Assembly: GCA_002414705.1 (NCBI GenBank)
Contig: DIAL01000067.1
Location: 22,837-30,078 of the forward strand
Source of the DNA: Flavobacteriaceae bacterium UBA5079
GTDB taxonomy: Bacteria; Bacteroidota; Bacteroidia; Flavobacteriales; Flavobacteriaceae
Length of the DNA: 7,242 nt
Direction: 5' to 3'
Shown here one piece after another: positions 1 through 6,112 of the stretch. The position numbers were made by a program, and so were the translations under genes. Positions within the stretch are counted from its first letter, which is position 1, and every line of letters begins with the position of its first letter. The notes below the pieces were generated by a model. The model ran no database searches. It was not told the origin of the DNA and worked only from the letters and a program-made list of their open reading frames with translations.

Positions 1-734
1 AAGAAAATAAAGGATGTTACTAAAAGTGCGCCAAGAATAAACGTCCCAATTTCATCTACAATGTTTTGTGCATTTAGAGTACGTACATAAGGCATTCCAG
101 AAACCCGAACATTCATGTTAGTTGCTTTCTCAAAAGCAGCAATTTTGGGCATTAAATCGTCAAAAACAAAATCCTTCCGTGCCGATGTGTTTACAATGGC
201 TTTATTCATGTAAATAGCCGTTCGGATGGTTTTGGTATTCTTATTAAATAGGAAATTATCGTAAAATGGGTATTTGTTAAATAAATCGTCTTCTAGCGTT
301 TCAAGTTGTTCCATGGACGCAATGGAATCTTTAACAAAAGGTTCTAAAACAAAACGCTCATTAACATCATCCTTAACTAATTTTTGCAAATCTTTTAAGG
401 CTACAACCGTATCTACAGCATCATAAGCTTTAAAGCTATCAGAAAGATTATTCCATGCGTTCATGTTTTCTACCGTAAATAGGGTAGAATCTTTGATGCC
501 TAAAACAATAAGATTGCCTTCTTCGCCAAAAATATCTAAGAAGTTTTGATAGACTAAATTTACAGGATGGTCGTCTGGAAGTAGGTTGGCTTCAGTGTAG
601 GTAAATCGCATGTTTTTCCATTGCAGACTAAAGAAAATAGTTACTGCTAGGATACTAATTAGAATACCAATTTTGTTGCGCAAAATAAGTCGTGCAACAA
701 CATCCCAAAAGCCTTTTGTAAATAATTTAAACAT
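1..734 (-). CDS. RND/MMPL-family membrane transporter, N-terminal part (runs off the window)
   Basis: The reading frame opens at ATG 734 and stays open for 244 codons to the window edge, so the C-terminus is missing. The visible part has the layout of an RND-superfamily (MMPL/HAE3-like) permease: a short cytoplasmic start, a first membrane helix at about residues 22-37, a large periplasmic domain at about 40-228, and the start of a second helix at about 229 (IGTFILGALLV). The motif LLPDDHPV (about 51-58), just after the first helix, and SGMPYVRTLNAQ (about 212-223), just before the second, are typical of this group. Such proteins sit in the inner membrane and use the proton gradient to export lipids, hydrophobic compounds or drugs; the substrate cannot be told from this fragment. 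A Bacteroidota-type promoter lies directly upstream. The family call is strong, the function within the family open. Confidence 0.88.
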   Translation of the reverse strand, partial: MFKLFTKGFWDVVARLILRNKIGILISILAVTIFFSLQWKNMRFTYTEANLLPDDHPVNLVYQNFLDIFGEEGNLIVLGIKDSTLFTVENMNAWNNLSDSFKAYDAVDTVVALKDLQKLVKDDVNERFVLEPFVKDSIASMEQLETLEDDLFNKYPFYDNFLFNKNTKTIRTAIYMNKAIVNTSARKDFVFDDLMPKIAAFEKATNMNVRVSGMPYVRTLNAQNIVDEIGTFILGALLVTSFIF

Positions 735-753
735 ACACGATTTTAAACAGGCG

Positions 754-783
754 CAAAGTTAAGGAAAAGCGATGTATTACAAA
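754..783 (-). promoter_or_regulatory. Bacteroidota-type promoter of the RND/MMPL transporter gene
   Basis: On the minus strand a TTTG (783-780) is followed after 18 nt by TAACTTTG (761-754), a full match to the known Bacteroidota consensus TAnnTTTG with an upstream TTTG. The -7 element ends about 20 nt before the ATG at 734, giving a very short leader. The site lies in the 59-nt gap after the upstream barrel gene, so the transporter can be transcribed on its own. Confidence 0.7.
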
Positions 784-793
784 TGATAATGCC

Positions 794-2071
794 TTATAAT
801 GTGACGTTAAAAGTAAACTTAACGGCAATATTATCTCCAATTTCAGGTAAATGGTAGCCACCATAACGATATGTTCCACTTAAACCAAAACCAAAAATGA
901 GTTTATTAATTTCAAAACCAGACTCGGTATAGCCTTTATCTAGCGTGCCAAATGTAATGCCTTGGTGTTTGTTTATGTTATTCATATTACCAATGGCAAA
1001 TCGGGAAATAAGGACCAATTGAGGTTTAAAACGTGAAGCAATTTGAAACGGTTTAAAATAATGACGGAATTGAAGTGTTGTAAATCTATCGGAAAAGAAC
1101 TCGTTAAAATACATGGTTTCAAAACTATCTATTCCAGCTACAGAAAAACGTTGTAAAATAGTTTCTTTATTGATGTTGTTAGGATAGGCGTGATATAAAT
1201 GCGATAATGGTGCGTCACCAAGAGCATAACCAGCGGTTAAAACAAAACGGGTGAAAGATTCCGGATTATAACGTATTTCATGTAATGTTCGGAAATCAAT
1301 TTTCGAAAAATTAAGTTCACTTTTAAAAACACCACTGACGGCTTGTGTAAATTGCAATGAAAATTTAGGAAAACCAACTGTTGTTTCTTTTAGTCGGTTT
1401 TTTACCAATGTGTACTCACTAAACGGGTTAAATTGAAGCGATACAATGGCTGTACTTAAATTAAACTCGCTGTAAGCCTTGTTATCATTTACATATAGAT
1501 AGTTGTAGGTTGGATTTATGTTACTAACAGCTAATTGAAATTCTGATAGAATTTTTGGTGTTAAAGCATGTTCTATGGAAACTGATTGTTTTATAAATTT
1601 ATAGAACAAATCAATGTTTAATAATCGTGGTTCAAAAAAGCTAAAAAAGCGTTTATCTGTCAAAAACTTTGAGCTTCCTGTTTCTTGTAAATCATCTGTA
1701 TAAGATACATTTAGCCAGGTTTGACCATTTTCTTCCAATCGAAGGCTACCACCAACACCAAATTTAAAACGATTGTCACGAAAACCGTAGGCAACGTAAC
1801 TATTAATTCTGAATTTTTCGGAAAGCCCATCATTAGTTACGCCACCAAAGCCGTTTCGTAAGCCTTCATATTGGTTGTACTTTACTAAATAGCGCAGATC
1901 AATATCAAAATATTTAGTCGGAAAAAAACCATTTCCAAGTTGATGAAGTAAATCCCTTTTTTTTATGGAATCTTGCTGAACAACAACACTGTCTTTAGAT
2001 GCAACAGGCGTTTGGGACTGCACCTGCAAAACAAAGAACAAACATAAAATAGCGAGAACATATTTCCACAT
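794..2071 (-). CDS. Outer-membrane beta-barrel protein, DUF5686-like (C-terminal barrel part only)
   Basis: A 425-residue exported protein. Residues 1-19 form a signal peptide (charged start MWK, hydrophobic core to about 15) with a likely cleavage after VQS, leaving QTP at the mature N-terminus. From about residue 45 the sequence is a run of alternating amphipathic strands rich in Y, F, N and G, ending in VKFTFNVTL, as expected for an outer-membrane barrel. The stretch around residues 55-110 (KYNQYEGLRNGFGG, YVAYGFRDNRFKFG) resembles the C-terminal region of DUF5686 proteins. Those are usually about 800 residues, with an N-terminal carboxypeptidase-regulatory-like domain; that half is absent here, because a terminator and frr lie directly upstream. 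No C-terminal secretion (T9SS) domain is apparent. I see no clear promoter in the 55-nt gap before it. The molecular function is unknown. Confidence 0.82.
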   Translation of the reverse strand: MWKYVLAILCLFFVLQVQSQTPVASKDSVVVQQDSIKKRDLLHQLGNGFFPTKYFDIDLRYLVKYNQYEGLRNGFGGVTNDGLSEKFRINSYVAYGFRDNRFKFGVGGSLRLEENGQTWLNVSYTDDLQETGSSKFLTDKRFFSFFEPRLLNIDLFYKFIKQSVSIEHALTPKILSEFQLAVSNINPTYNYLYVNDNKAYSEFNLSTAIVSLQFNPFSEYTLVKNRLKETTVGFPKFSLQFTQAVSGVFKSELNFSKIDFRTLHEIRYNPESFTRFVLTAGYALGDAPLSHLYHAYPNNINKETILQRFSVAGIDSFETMYFNEFFSDRFTTLQFRHYFKPFQIASRFKPQLVLISRFAIGNMNNINKHQGITFGTLDKGYTESGFEINKLIFGFGLSGTYRYGGYHLPEIGDNIAVKFTFNVTL

Positions 2072-2097
2072 GAATAGTCAGCAAGTTAATTCTATTA

Positions 2098-2122
2098 AAA
2101 AAGCGACTGTATGTCGCTTTTT
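2098..2122 (-). terminator. Rho-independent terminator after frr
   Basis: A 10-bp inverted repeat, AAAAAGCGAC / GTCGCTTTTT, with a 5-nt loop starts 4 nt past the frr stop codon. Read on the minus strand the stem is followed by a run of T, giving the standard intrinsic terminator form. It should end the pyrH-frr transcript and separate it from the barrel gene, which starts 27 nt further on. Confidence 0.85.
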
Positions 2123-2126
2123 AGAT

Positions 2127-2681
2127 TTAAACAGTCATTATTTCTTTTTCCTTAGCGTCAAAAATACTATCAATTTTAGAAACGTATGTGTCGGTCATTT
2201 TTTGAATATCCAATTCGGCATTCTTTTGAAGATCTTCAGATGCGTCATCCAGTTTTTTAATATCTGTATTGGCATCTTTTCTAGCGCTTCTAACACCTAC
2301 TTTAGCATCTTCAGCTTCTACTTTAGCTTGTTTTGCTAATGTAATTCTACGTTCTTCAGTTAAAGGAGGAACATTTATAATAATGAGATCACCATTATTC
2401 ATTGGGTTAAACCCTAAATTGGCGTACATAATACCACGCTCTATTTCCTGAAGCATATTTTTTTCCCAAGGTTGAACGGTAATGGTTCTACCATCAGGTG
2501 TGTTTACGTTGGCTACTTGGCTTAAAGGTGTTTGAGATCCGTAATAATCTACCATAACACTACCAAGCATGGCAGGACTTGCTTTTCCAGCACGAATGTT
2601 TACTAATTGTTTTTCTAAATGCTTAATAGCAGCATCCATAGATTCCTTTGCTGAATCTAAAATAAATTGAATGTCTTCCAT
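2127..2681 (-). CDS. frr: Ribosome recycling factor
   Basis: A 184-residue protein, the usual family length, that with EF-G splits the post-termination ribosome so its subunits can be reused. Visible landmarks are IRAGKASPAML (29-39) in the long helical domain I, YYGSQTPLSQVANV (46-59) leading into domain II, PPLTEERR (105-112), and the basic helix VRSARKDAN (130-138) that contacts 23S rRNA. The N- and C-terminal helices complete the three-helix bundle. It follows pyrH by 63 nt, the order found in many bacteria, and is probably co-transcribed with it. A strong terminator starts directly after its stop codon. The start at MEDIQFILDSAK agrees with the family N-terminus, and nothing in the sequence is unusual. 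Confidence 0.97.
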   Translation of the reverse strand: MEDIQFILDSAKESMDAAIKHLEKQLVNIRAGKASPAMLGSVMVDYYGSQTPLSQVANVNTPDGRTITVQPWEKNMLQEIERGIMYANLGFNPMNNGDLIIINVPPLTEERRITLAKQAKVEAEDAKVGVRSARKDANTDIKKLDDASEDLQKNAELDIQKMTDTYVSKIDSIFDAKEKEIMTV

Positions 2682-2706
2682 TTTTAAAGAATTTTATGTG
2701 TTTTAT

Positions 2707-2726
2707 GCTTGTTCCATGAAACAAGC
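2707..2726 (-). other. Small hairpin between pyrH and frr
   Basis: GCTTGTT (2707-2713) and AACAAGC (2720-2726) form a perfect 7-bp stem with a 6-nt loop. On the minus strand no T-run follows (the next bases are ATAAAACACAT), so it is not a standard terminator. It could stabilise the upstream pyrH message or adjust frr expression; that is inference. Confidence 0.5.
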
Positions 2727-2744
2727 CAAAACGTAAATGTAATA

Positions 2745-3452
2745 TTATAAATTAACTTTGGTTCCAATGTTTTCGCCAGAAACAACCTTCAACAGATTGC
2801 CTTTTTTGTTCATATCGAAAACAATTATTGGTAATTCGTTTTCTTGACTTAACGTAAAGGCAGTTGTATCCATCACTTTTAAACCTTTTCGTAACACATC
2901 ATCAAATGTAATATGGTCAAATTTAATAGCTTTAGAATCTTTTTCAGGATCTGCTGTGTAAATACCATCGACACGTGTGCCTTTCAGAATGACATCCGCT
3001 TCAATTTCAATAGCTCTTAAAACAGCTGCCGAATCGGTAGTAAAATACGGATTTCCAGTGCCACCTCCAAAAATAACAACACGACCTTTTTCTAAATGAC
3101 GCATAGCTTTTCTTCGAATAAACGGTTCGGCTACTTCTTCAATGTGAATAGCGGTTTGTAAACGGGTTGGTACATCGGCATTTTCTAGGGCACTTTGTAA
3201 AGCTAAACCATTAATAACGGTTGCTAACATACCCATATGATCGCCTTGAACACGATCCATGCCATTACTAGCACCAGCAACACCTCTAAAAATATTTCCA
3301 CCACCAATAACAATGGCAACTTCTATACCTTTTTCTGTAATTTCTTTTATGTCATTAGCATATTCTGATAAACGTGCTGGATCAATACCATATTGACGAT
3401 TACCCATTAAAGCTTCGCCTGATAATTTTAAAAGAATTCTTTTGTACTTCAT
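2745..3452 (-). CDS. pyrH: UMP kinase (uridylate kinase)
   Basis: A 235-residue cytoplasmic enzyme that phosphorylates UMP to UDP with ATP in pyrimidine nucleotide synthesis; the bacterial form is a hexamer of the amino-acid-kinase fold. Motifs in order: KLSGEAL (9-15, phosphate-binding loop), GGGNIFRG (50-57), the UMP-binding segment [11 protein letters not shown] (71-81), [12 protein letters not shown] (129-140), and [11 protein letters not shown] (159-169) near the ATP site. Length and both ends match the family, and the start [12 protein letters not shown] is standard. It is separated from tsf by 234 nt holding the tsf terminator and a TAnnTTTG element, so it most likely begins its own transcript with frr. 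A hairpin in its 5' leader may affect translation. No key residue is missing. Confidence 0.97.
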   Translation of the reverse strand: MKYKRILLKLSGEALMGNRQYGIDPARLSEYANDIKEITEKGIEVAIVIGGGNIFRGVAGASNGMDRVQGDHMGMLATVINGLALQSALENADVPTRLQTAIHIEEVAEPFIRRKAMRHLEKGRVVIFGGGTGNPYFTTDSAAVLRAIEIEADVILKGTRVDGIYTADPEKDSKAIKFDHITFDDVLRKGLKVMDTTAFTLSQENELPIIVFDMNKKGNLLKVVSGENIGTKVNL

Positions 3453-3479
3453 GTGCTGTTTTAGATATATAAGATTCCC

Positions 3480-3497
3480 TCCCGATAACTATCGAGA
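3480..3497 (-). promoter_or_regulatory. Hairpin in the pyrH 5' leader
   Basis: In the minus-strand RNA, UCUCGAU (3497-3491) pairs with AUCGGGA (3486-3480) around an AGUU loop: 7 bp including one U-G pair. It lies between the putative promoter and the start codon, 27 nt before the ATG, and has no T-run. It is much richer in GC than the surrounding leader. It could be a translational control hairpin or a copy of a short extragenic palindrome. Confidence 0.45.
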
Positions 3498-3519
3498 ATG
3501 TTAGGAATAAAGCGTTTTG

Positions 3520-3527
3520 CAAAGCTA
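3520..3527 (-). promoter_or_regulatory. Possible -7 promoter element for pyrH
   Basis: TAGCTTTG on the minus strand (3527-3520) fully matches the Bacteroidota -7 consensus TAnnTTTG and lies 67 nt before the pyrH start, downstream of the tsf terminator. I cannot find a TTG at the right distance upstream (the region is A-rich), so the call rests on one element and on context. Confidence 0.5.
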
Positions 3528-3634
3528 CATAAATTTTTTATTTTTTGAATTTTTTATAAAATGAGTTTTCACATATAAAAAAAAACAAGATTCTGTTTAA
3601 TAAATCGTGGTTTTTGTCAGAGTTTGAAAACAAA

Positions 3635-3662
3635 AAAGCCTCTCAAAAAATTGAGAGGCTTT
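3635..3662 (-). terminator. Rho-independent terminator of the rplM-rpsI-rpsB-tsf operon
   Basis: AAAGCCTCTCAA (3635-3646) and TTGAGAGGCTTT (3651-3662) form a perfect 12-bp stem with a 4-nt loop. On the minus strand the stem is followed by a run of T. It starts 24 nt after the tsf stop codon and is the strongest terminator in the window. It looks fairly symmetrical, but no plus-strand gene is nearby, so it serves tsf. Confidence 0.93.
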
Positions 3663-3686
3663 AGTATATGATTGATATTTTAAAAA

Positions 3687-4652
3687 TTATCCTACAGTTA
3701 CACGTTTGAAATCTGTAATGGCAACGTTACCAAAAGATTCAACATATTGTGCAACGGTTTGCTTATCATCTTTAATAAAACGCTGATCTAATAAACATTG
3801 TTCTTGATCTAACGTCGTATTATCTGAAATAAAACGCTCCATTTTACCTGGAAGAATTTTATCCCAAATTTGTTCTGGCTTACCTTCTGCTTTTAATTCC
3901 GCTTTAGCATCGGCTTCAGCTTGAGCCATAACCTCTGGTGTTAATTGTGCCATAGAAATATATTGAGGTACATTTTTAAGTGTTTTACCTAAACGACCTA
4001 ATTCAATATTATCTTTTTCAATTACTGCAATACGCGCTTCAGTTTCTGAAGCTATAAAAGCAGGGTCGAAATTTTTGTAAGATAATGAGGTTGCTCCCAT
4101 TGAAGCAACTTGCATAGACACATCTTTTACCAAAGTTTCTGCGTTGTTTACCTCTTCAGATAAACCTACTAAAGCAGCAATTTTATTAATGTGAACATAC
4201 TGTCCAACAAAAGGTGCTTCTAATTTTTCAAAAGCAGTGATTTCTAATTTCTCACCAACCACTCCTGTTTGCTCAACTAATTTTTCAGCAACAGTCATAC
4301 CTTTAAAATCGGCTGCTAAAAAGTCTTCTTTTGTGTTGAAGTTAATAGCAACATCTGCTAACTCATTAGCTAAAGCTAAAAAGCTTTCATTTTTTCCAAC
4401 GAAATCCGTTTCGCAACCTAAAACAAGAGCAACACCGACAGTGTTTGCATCGTTAATTTTGGCTACTGCAGCACCTTCAGAAGAATCTCTGTCGGCTCTT
4501 TTTTCTGCTACTTTCTGACCTTTTTTACGTAATACGTCAATTGCTTTATCAAAATCGCCTTCAGCTTCTACTAAAGCTTTTTTGCAGTCCATCATACCTG
4601 CACCTGTGGCTTGTCTTAATTTATTTACTTCTGCGGCTGTTACTTTTACCAT
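3687..4652 (-). CDS. tsf: Translation elongation factor Ts
   Basis: A 321-residue protein that acts as nucleotide exchange factor for EF-Tu, releasing GDP so EF-Tu can bind GTP and aminoacyl-tRNA again. Residues 1-55 form the UBA-like N-terminal domain, with LRQATGAGMMDCKKAL (12-27) as the family signature. The core contains CETDFVGKN (80-88), whose TDF segment is the one that in the E. coli protein inserts into EF-Tu and disturbs the magnesium site. The protein is longer than the E. coli one (about 280 residues), as I expect for Bacteroidota. It follows rpsB by 99 nt, the classic rpsB-tsf pair, but with a terminator-like hairpin in the gap, so its level may be set partly by readthrough. A perfect terminator follows. 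The start at MVKVTAAEVNKLR is the family N-terminus. Confidence 0.97.
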   Translation of the reverse strand: MVKVTAAEVNKLRQATGAGMMDCKKALVEAEGDFDKAIDVLRKKGQKVAEKRADRDSSEGAAVAKINDANTVGVALVLGCETDFVGKNESFLALANELADVAINFNTKEDFLAADFKGMTVAEKLVEQTGVVGEKLEITAFEKLEAPFVGQYVHINKIAALVGLSEEVNNAETLVKDVSMQVASMGATSLSYKNFDPAFIASETEARIAVIEKDNIELGRLGKTLKNVPQYISMAQLTPEVMAQAEADAKAELKAEGKPEQIWDKILPGKMERFISDNTTLDQEQCLLDQRFIKDDKQTVAQYVESFGNVAITDFKRVTVG

Positions 4653-4678
4653 AGCTTGAAAATGTATTTTAAATTTAA

Positions 4679-4728
4679 AAAAGTCGTTTAACGTGTTTTC
4701 AAATTGGAAACGGTATCAAACGACTTTT
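4679..4728 (-). terminator. Terminator-like hairpin (attenuator) between rpsB and tsf
   Basis: AAAAGTCGTTT (4679-4689) pairs perfectly with AAACGACTTTT (4718-4728). Inside, GTTTTC (4695-4700) can pair with GGAAAC (4706-4711), including one wobble pair. Read on the minus strand the stem ends in a run of six T, so it has the form of an intrinsic terminator, placed 26 nt before the tsf start. As tsf has no visible promoter of its own, partial termination is more likely than a complete stop. Confidence 0.7.
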
Positions 4729-4751
4729 CTAGTATTGTTTTACTTAAGTTT

Positions 4752-5525
4752 TTATTCTTCTTCGTCTTTTACAACTTCTTTTTTAGCTGTTTTTTTCGCT
4801 TTTGGAGCATCTTTTTCTGCTTTTGGAGCGTCTTTTTCTGCTTTGCGTTCAGCTAAACCACCAGCAATAGCGGCTGTAACGTGAGATAATACTTTGTCTA
4901 TTGATTTAGAAGCATCATCATTTGCTGGAATTACATAATCAACTTGACGTGGGTCAGAGTTGGTATCAACCATAGCAAAGATTGGAATGTTTAATTTTTG
5001 AGCTTCTGCAATTGCAATGTGTTCACGCTTGATATCTACAACAAATAATGCAGCTGGTAAGCGTGTCATATCTGAAATAGAACCTAAATTCTTTTCTAAT
5101 TTAGCACGTTGACGATCTACTTGTAAACGTTCTTTTTTAGATAATGAATTGAAGGTACCATCTTTCTTCATTCTATCAATAGTTGCCATTTTTTTAACGG
5201 CTTTTCTAATAGTAATAAAGTTTGTAAGCATTCCGCCTGGCCATCTTTCTGTAATGTAAGGCATGTTAATATCGGCTGCTTTTTCAGCAACAATATCTTT
5301 AGCTTGTTTTTTAGTAGCTACAAATAAAATCTTACGACCAGATGCTGCGATTTTGCTTAACGCTTCGCCTGCTTCTTCTATTTTAGCTGCTGTTTTGTAA
5401 AGGTTTATAATATGGATACCGTTACGTTCCATATATACGTAAGGTGCCATGTTTGGATCCCACTTACGTGTTAGGTGACCAAAGTGTACACCTGCTTCTA
5501 ATAATTCTTTGACTTCTACTGCCAT
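4752..5525 (-). CDS. rpsB: 30S ribosomal protein S2
   Basis: A 257-residue protein of the small subunit, bound late in assembly between head and body, and needed for S1 docking in bacteria that have S1. The N-terminus MAVEVKELLEAGVHFGHLTR contains the S2 signature. Further landmarks are WDPNMAPYVYMERNGIHIINL, KILFVATKKQAKD, ITERWPGGMLTN and PAALFVVDIKREHIAIAEA, then the FAMVDTNSDP and VIPANDDASKSI blocks. The frame stays open a further 25 codons upstream to an ATG at 5600, but that extension has no ribosomal character and overlaps a likely structured leader, so I place the start at the ATG 5525. The last 30 or so residues are a charged, probably disordered tail with a duplicated 7-residue unit. 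It follows rpsI by 200 nt and precedes tsf. Confidence 0.96.
   Translation of the reverse strand: MAVEVKELLEAGVHFGHLTRKWDPNMAPYVYMERNGIHIINLYKTAAKIEEAGEALSKIAASGRKILFVATKKQAKDIVAEKAADINMPYITERWPGGMLTNFITIRKAVKKMATIDRMKKDGTFNSLSKKERLQVDRQRAKLEKNLGSISDMTRLPAALFVVDIKREHIAIAEAQKLNIPIFAMVDTNSDPRQVDYVIPANDDASKSIDKVLSHVTAAIAGGLAERKAEKDAPKAEKDAPKAKKTAKKEVVKDEEE
4798..4839 (-). repeat. Two tandem 21-bp units in the 3' end of rpsB
   Basis: 4798-4818 and 4819-4839 are identical except for one base (A or G at the 12th position). Each encodes the seven residues AEKDAPK in the charged S2 tail, and the difference is silent. A third, diverged unit may follow in both directions (AERK before, AKKTAKK after). 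This looks like a recent duplication or slippage in a tolerant tail. Confidence 0.85.
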
Positions 5526-5559
5526 TTTGTAATAGTTTACGTTCTGTTGAATTAGCAAT

Positions 5560-5619
5560 GATTTAGTGGTCTTTTTCTTTTGAAAAATTGCCTGAACCAT
5601 TTAGATGCTAAACTAAATC
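5560..5619 (-). ncRNA. Candidate structured leader of rpsB (three-way junction)
   Basis: In the minus-strand RNA four helices are nested without gaps. P1 pairs GAUUUAG (5619-5613) with CUAAAUC (5566-5560). Inside it P2 pairs UUUAG (5612-5608) with CUAAA (5604-5600) around a 3-nt loop. Directly next, P3 pairs UGGU (5599-5596) with ACCA (5570-5567), and beyond an 8-to-1 internal loop P4 pairs UUUUUC (5587-5582) with GAAAAA (5577-5572) around AAAA. No base is unpaired at the junction. The element ends 34 nt before the rpsB start codon. S2 regulates its own operon in E. coli through a leader RNA, so an analogous role is reasonable but inferred. Most pairs are A-U, so it may partly reflect base composition. 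Confidence 0.45.
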
Positions 5620-5678
5620 CTGTTTTTACACACGGACAACAATAACTGAGTTATTTTTTTGTTTAAAAATTTCAACCA

Positions 5679-5710
5679 GATTAAGATAACTGATAAACAG
5701 AATCTTAATC
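5679..5710 (-). other. Hairpin after rpsI in the rpsI-rpsB gap
   Basis: GATTAAGAT (5679-5687) and ATCTTAATC (5702-5710) make a perfect 9-bp stem, and CTG/CAG inside the 14-nt loop can add three pairs. It lies 15 nt after the rpsI stop codon. On the minus strand the following bases are TGGTTGAAATTTTT, so the T-run is displaced by 9 nt. It may be a weak terminator, an RNA-processing site or a 3' end stabiliser. Confidence 0.5.
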
Positions 5711-5725
5711 GAGTTGAGGATAATA

Positions 5726-6112
5726 TTAACGTTTAGAGAATTGGAATTTCTTACGCGCTTTCTTCTGACCGAATTTCTTACGCTCCACCATTCTTGGATC
5801 TCTAGTTAACAAGCCTTCTGGCTTTAATGTTAATCTGTTTTCTGGATCTAACTCGCACATAGCACGAGATAAACCTAAACGGATTGCTTCAGCTTGACCT
5901 GTAATACCACCTCCATATACATTTACTGTAATATCAAAGTTGCCATCATTGTTAGTCATAACTAAAGGTTGGTTTACTTTGTACTGCAATGTTGCAGTCG
6001 GAAAATAAACCGTCATGTCTTTTTTATTAATCGTAATCTTGCCAGTTCCCTGAGCAACATATACACGAGCAACAGCCGTCTTTCTACGGCCAATTTTGTG
6101 AATTACTTCCAT
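5726..6112 (-). CDS. rpsI: 30S ribosomal protein S9
   Basis: A 128-residue ribosomal protein of the small-subunit head. The N-terminus [19 protein letters not shown], the central GGGITGQAEAIRLGLSRA and the basic C-terminal part (LTRDPRMVERKKFGQKKARKKFQFSKR, quoted here only as its LTRDPR and FSKR ends) are the standard S9 landmarks; the final SKR reaches the P-site tRNA. Length is normal for the family. Its ATG shares one base with the rplM stop codon (TAATG at 6114-6110), so the two are almost certainly translated in a coupled way, keeping L13 and S9 in step. The rplM-rpsI pairing is conserved across bacteria. It is followed by a 200-nt gap with several hairpins before rpsB. Confidence 0.97.
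   Translation of the reverse strand: MEVIHKIGRRKTAVARVYVAQGTGKITINKKDMTVYFPTATLQYKVNQPLVMTNNDGNFDITVNVYGGGITGQAEAIRLGLSRAMCELDPENRLTLKPEGLLTRDPRMVERKKFGQKKARKKFQFSKR

Noticed and set aside
2070..2339. Plus-strand open frames opposite frr (also 2269-2451)
   Set aside because: They lie antisense to the clear frr gene, have low-complexity F/S/I-rich translations and no promoter; shadows of the real frame.
4237..4518. Plus-strand open frame opposite tsf
   Set aside because: Entirely inside the well-supported tsf gene and its translation is S/A/T-rich noise.
4693..4884. Plus-strand open frame opposite the rpsB 3' end
   Set aside because: Its repeated FGASFSA pattern is the antisense reading of the 21-bp repeat in the S2 tail, not a separate protein.
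5607..5641. Possible rpsB promoter: TTG, 21 nt, TAGTTTAG on the minus strand
   Set aside because: One mismatch in a key position of the -7 element and overlap with the candidate leader structure; too weak to list as a promoter.
5641..5660. AATAAC/GTTATT hairpin followed by T-run on the plus strand
   Set aside because: It has terminator form only on the plus strand, where no gene ends; on the minus strand it has an A-run before the stem. Short AT stem, likely chance or part of the rpsB leader.
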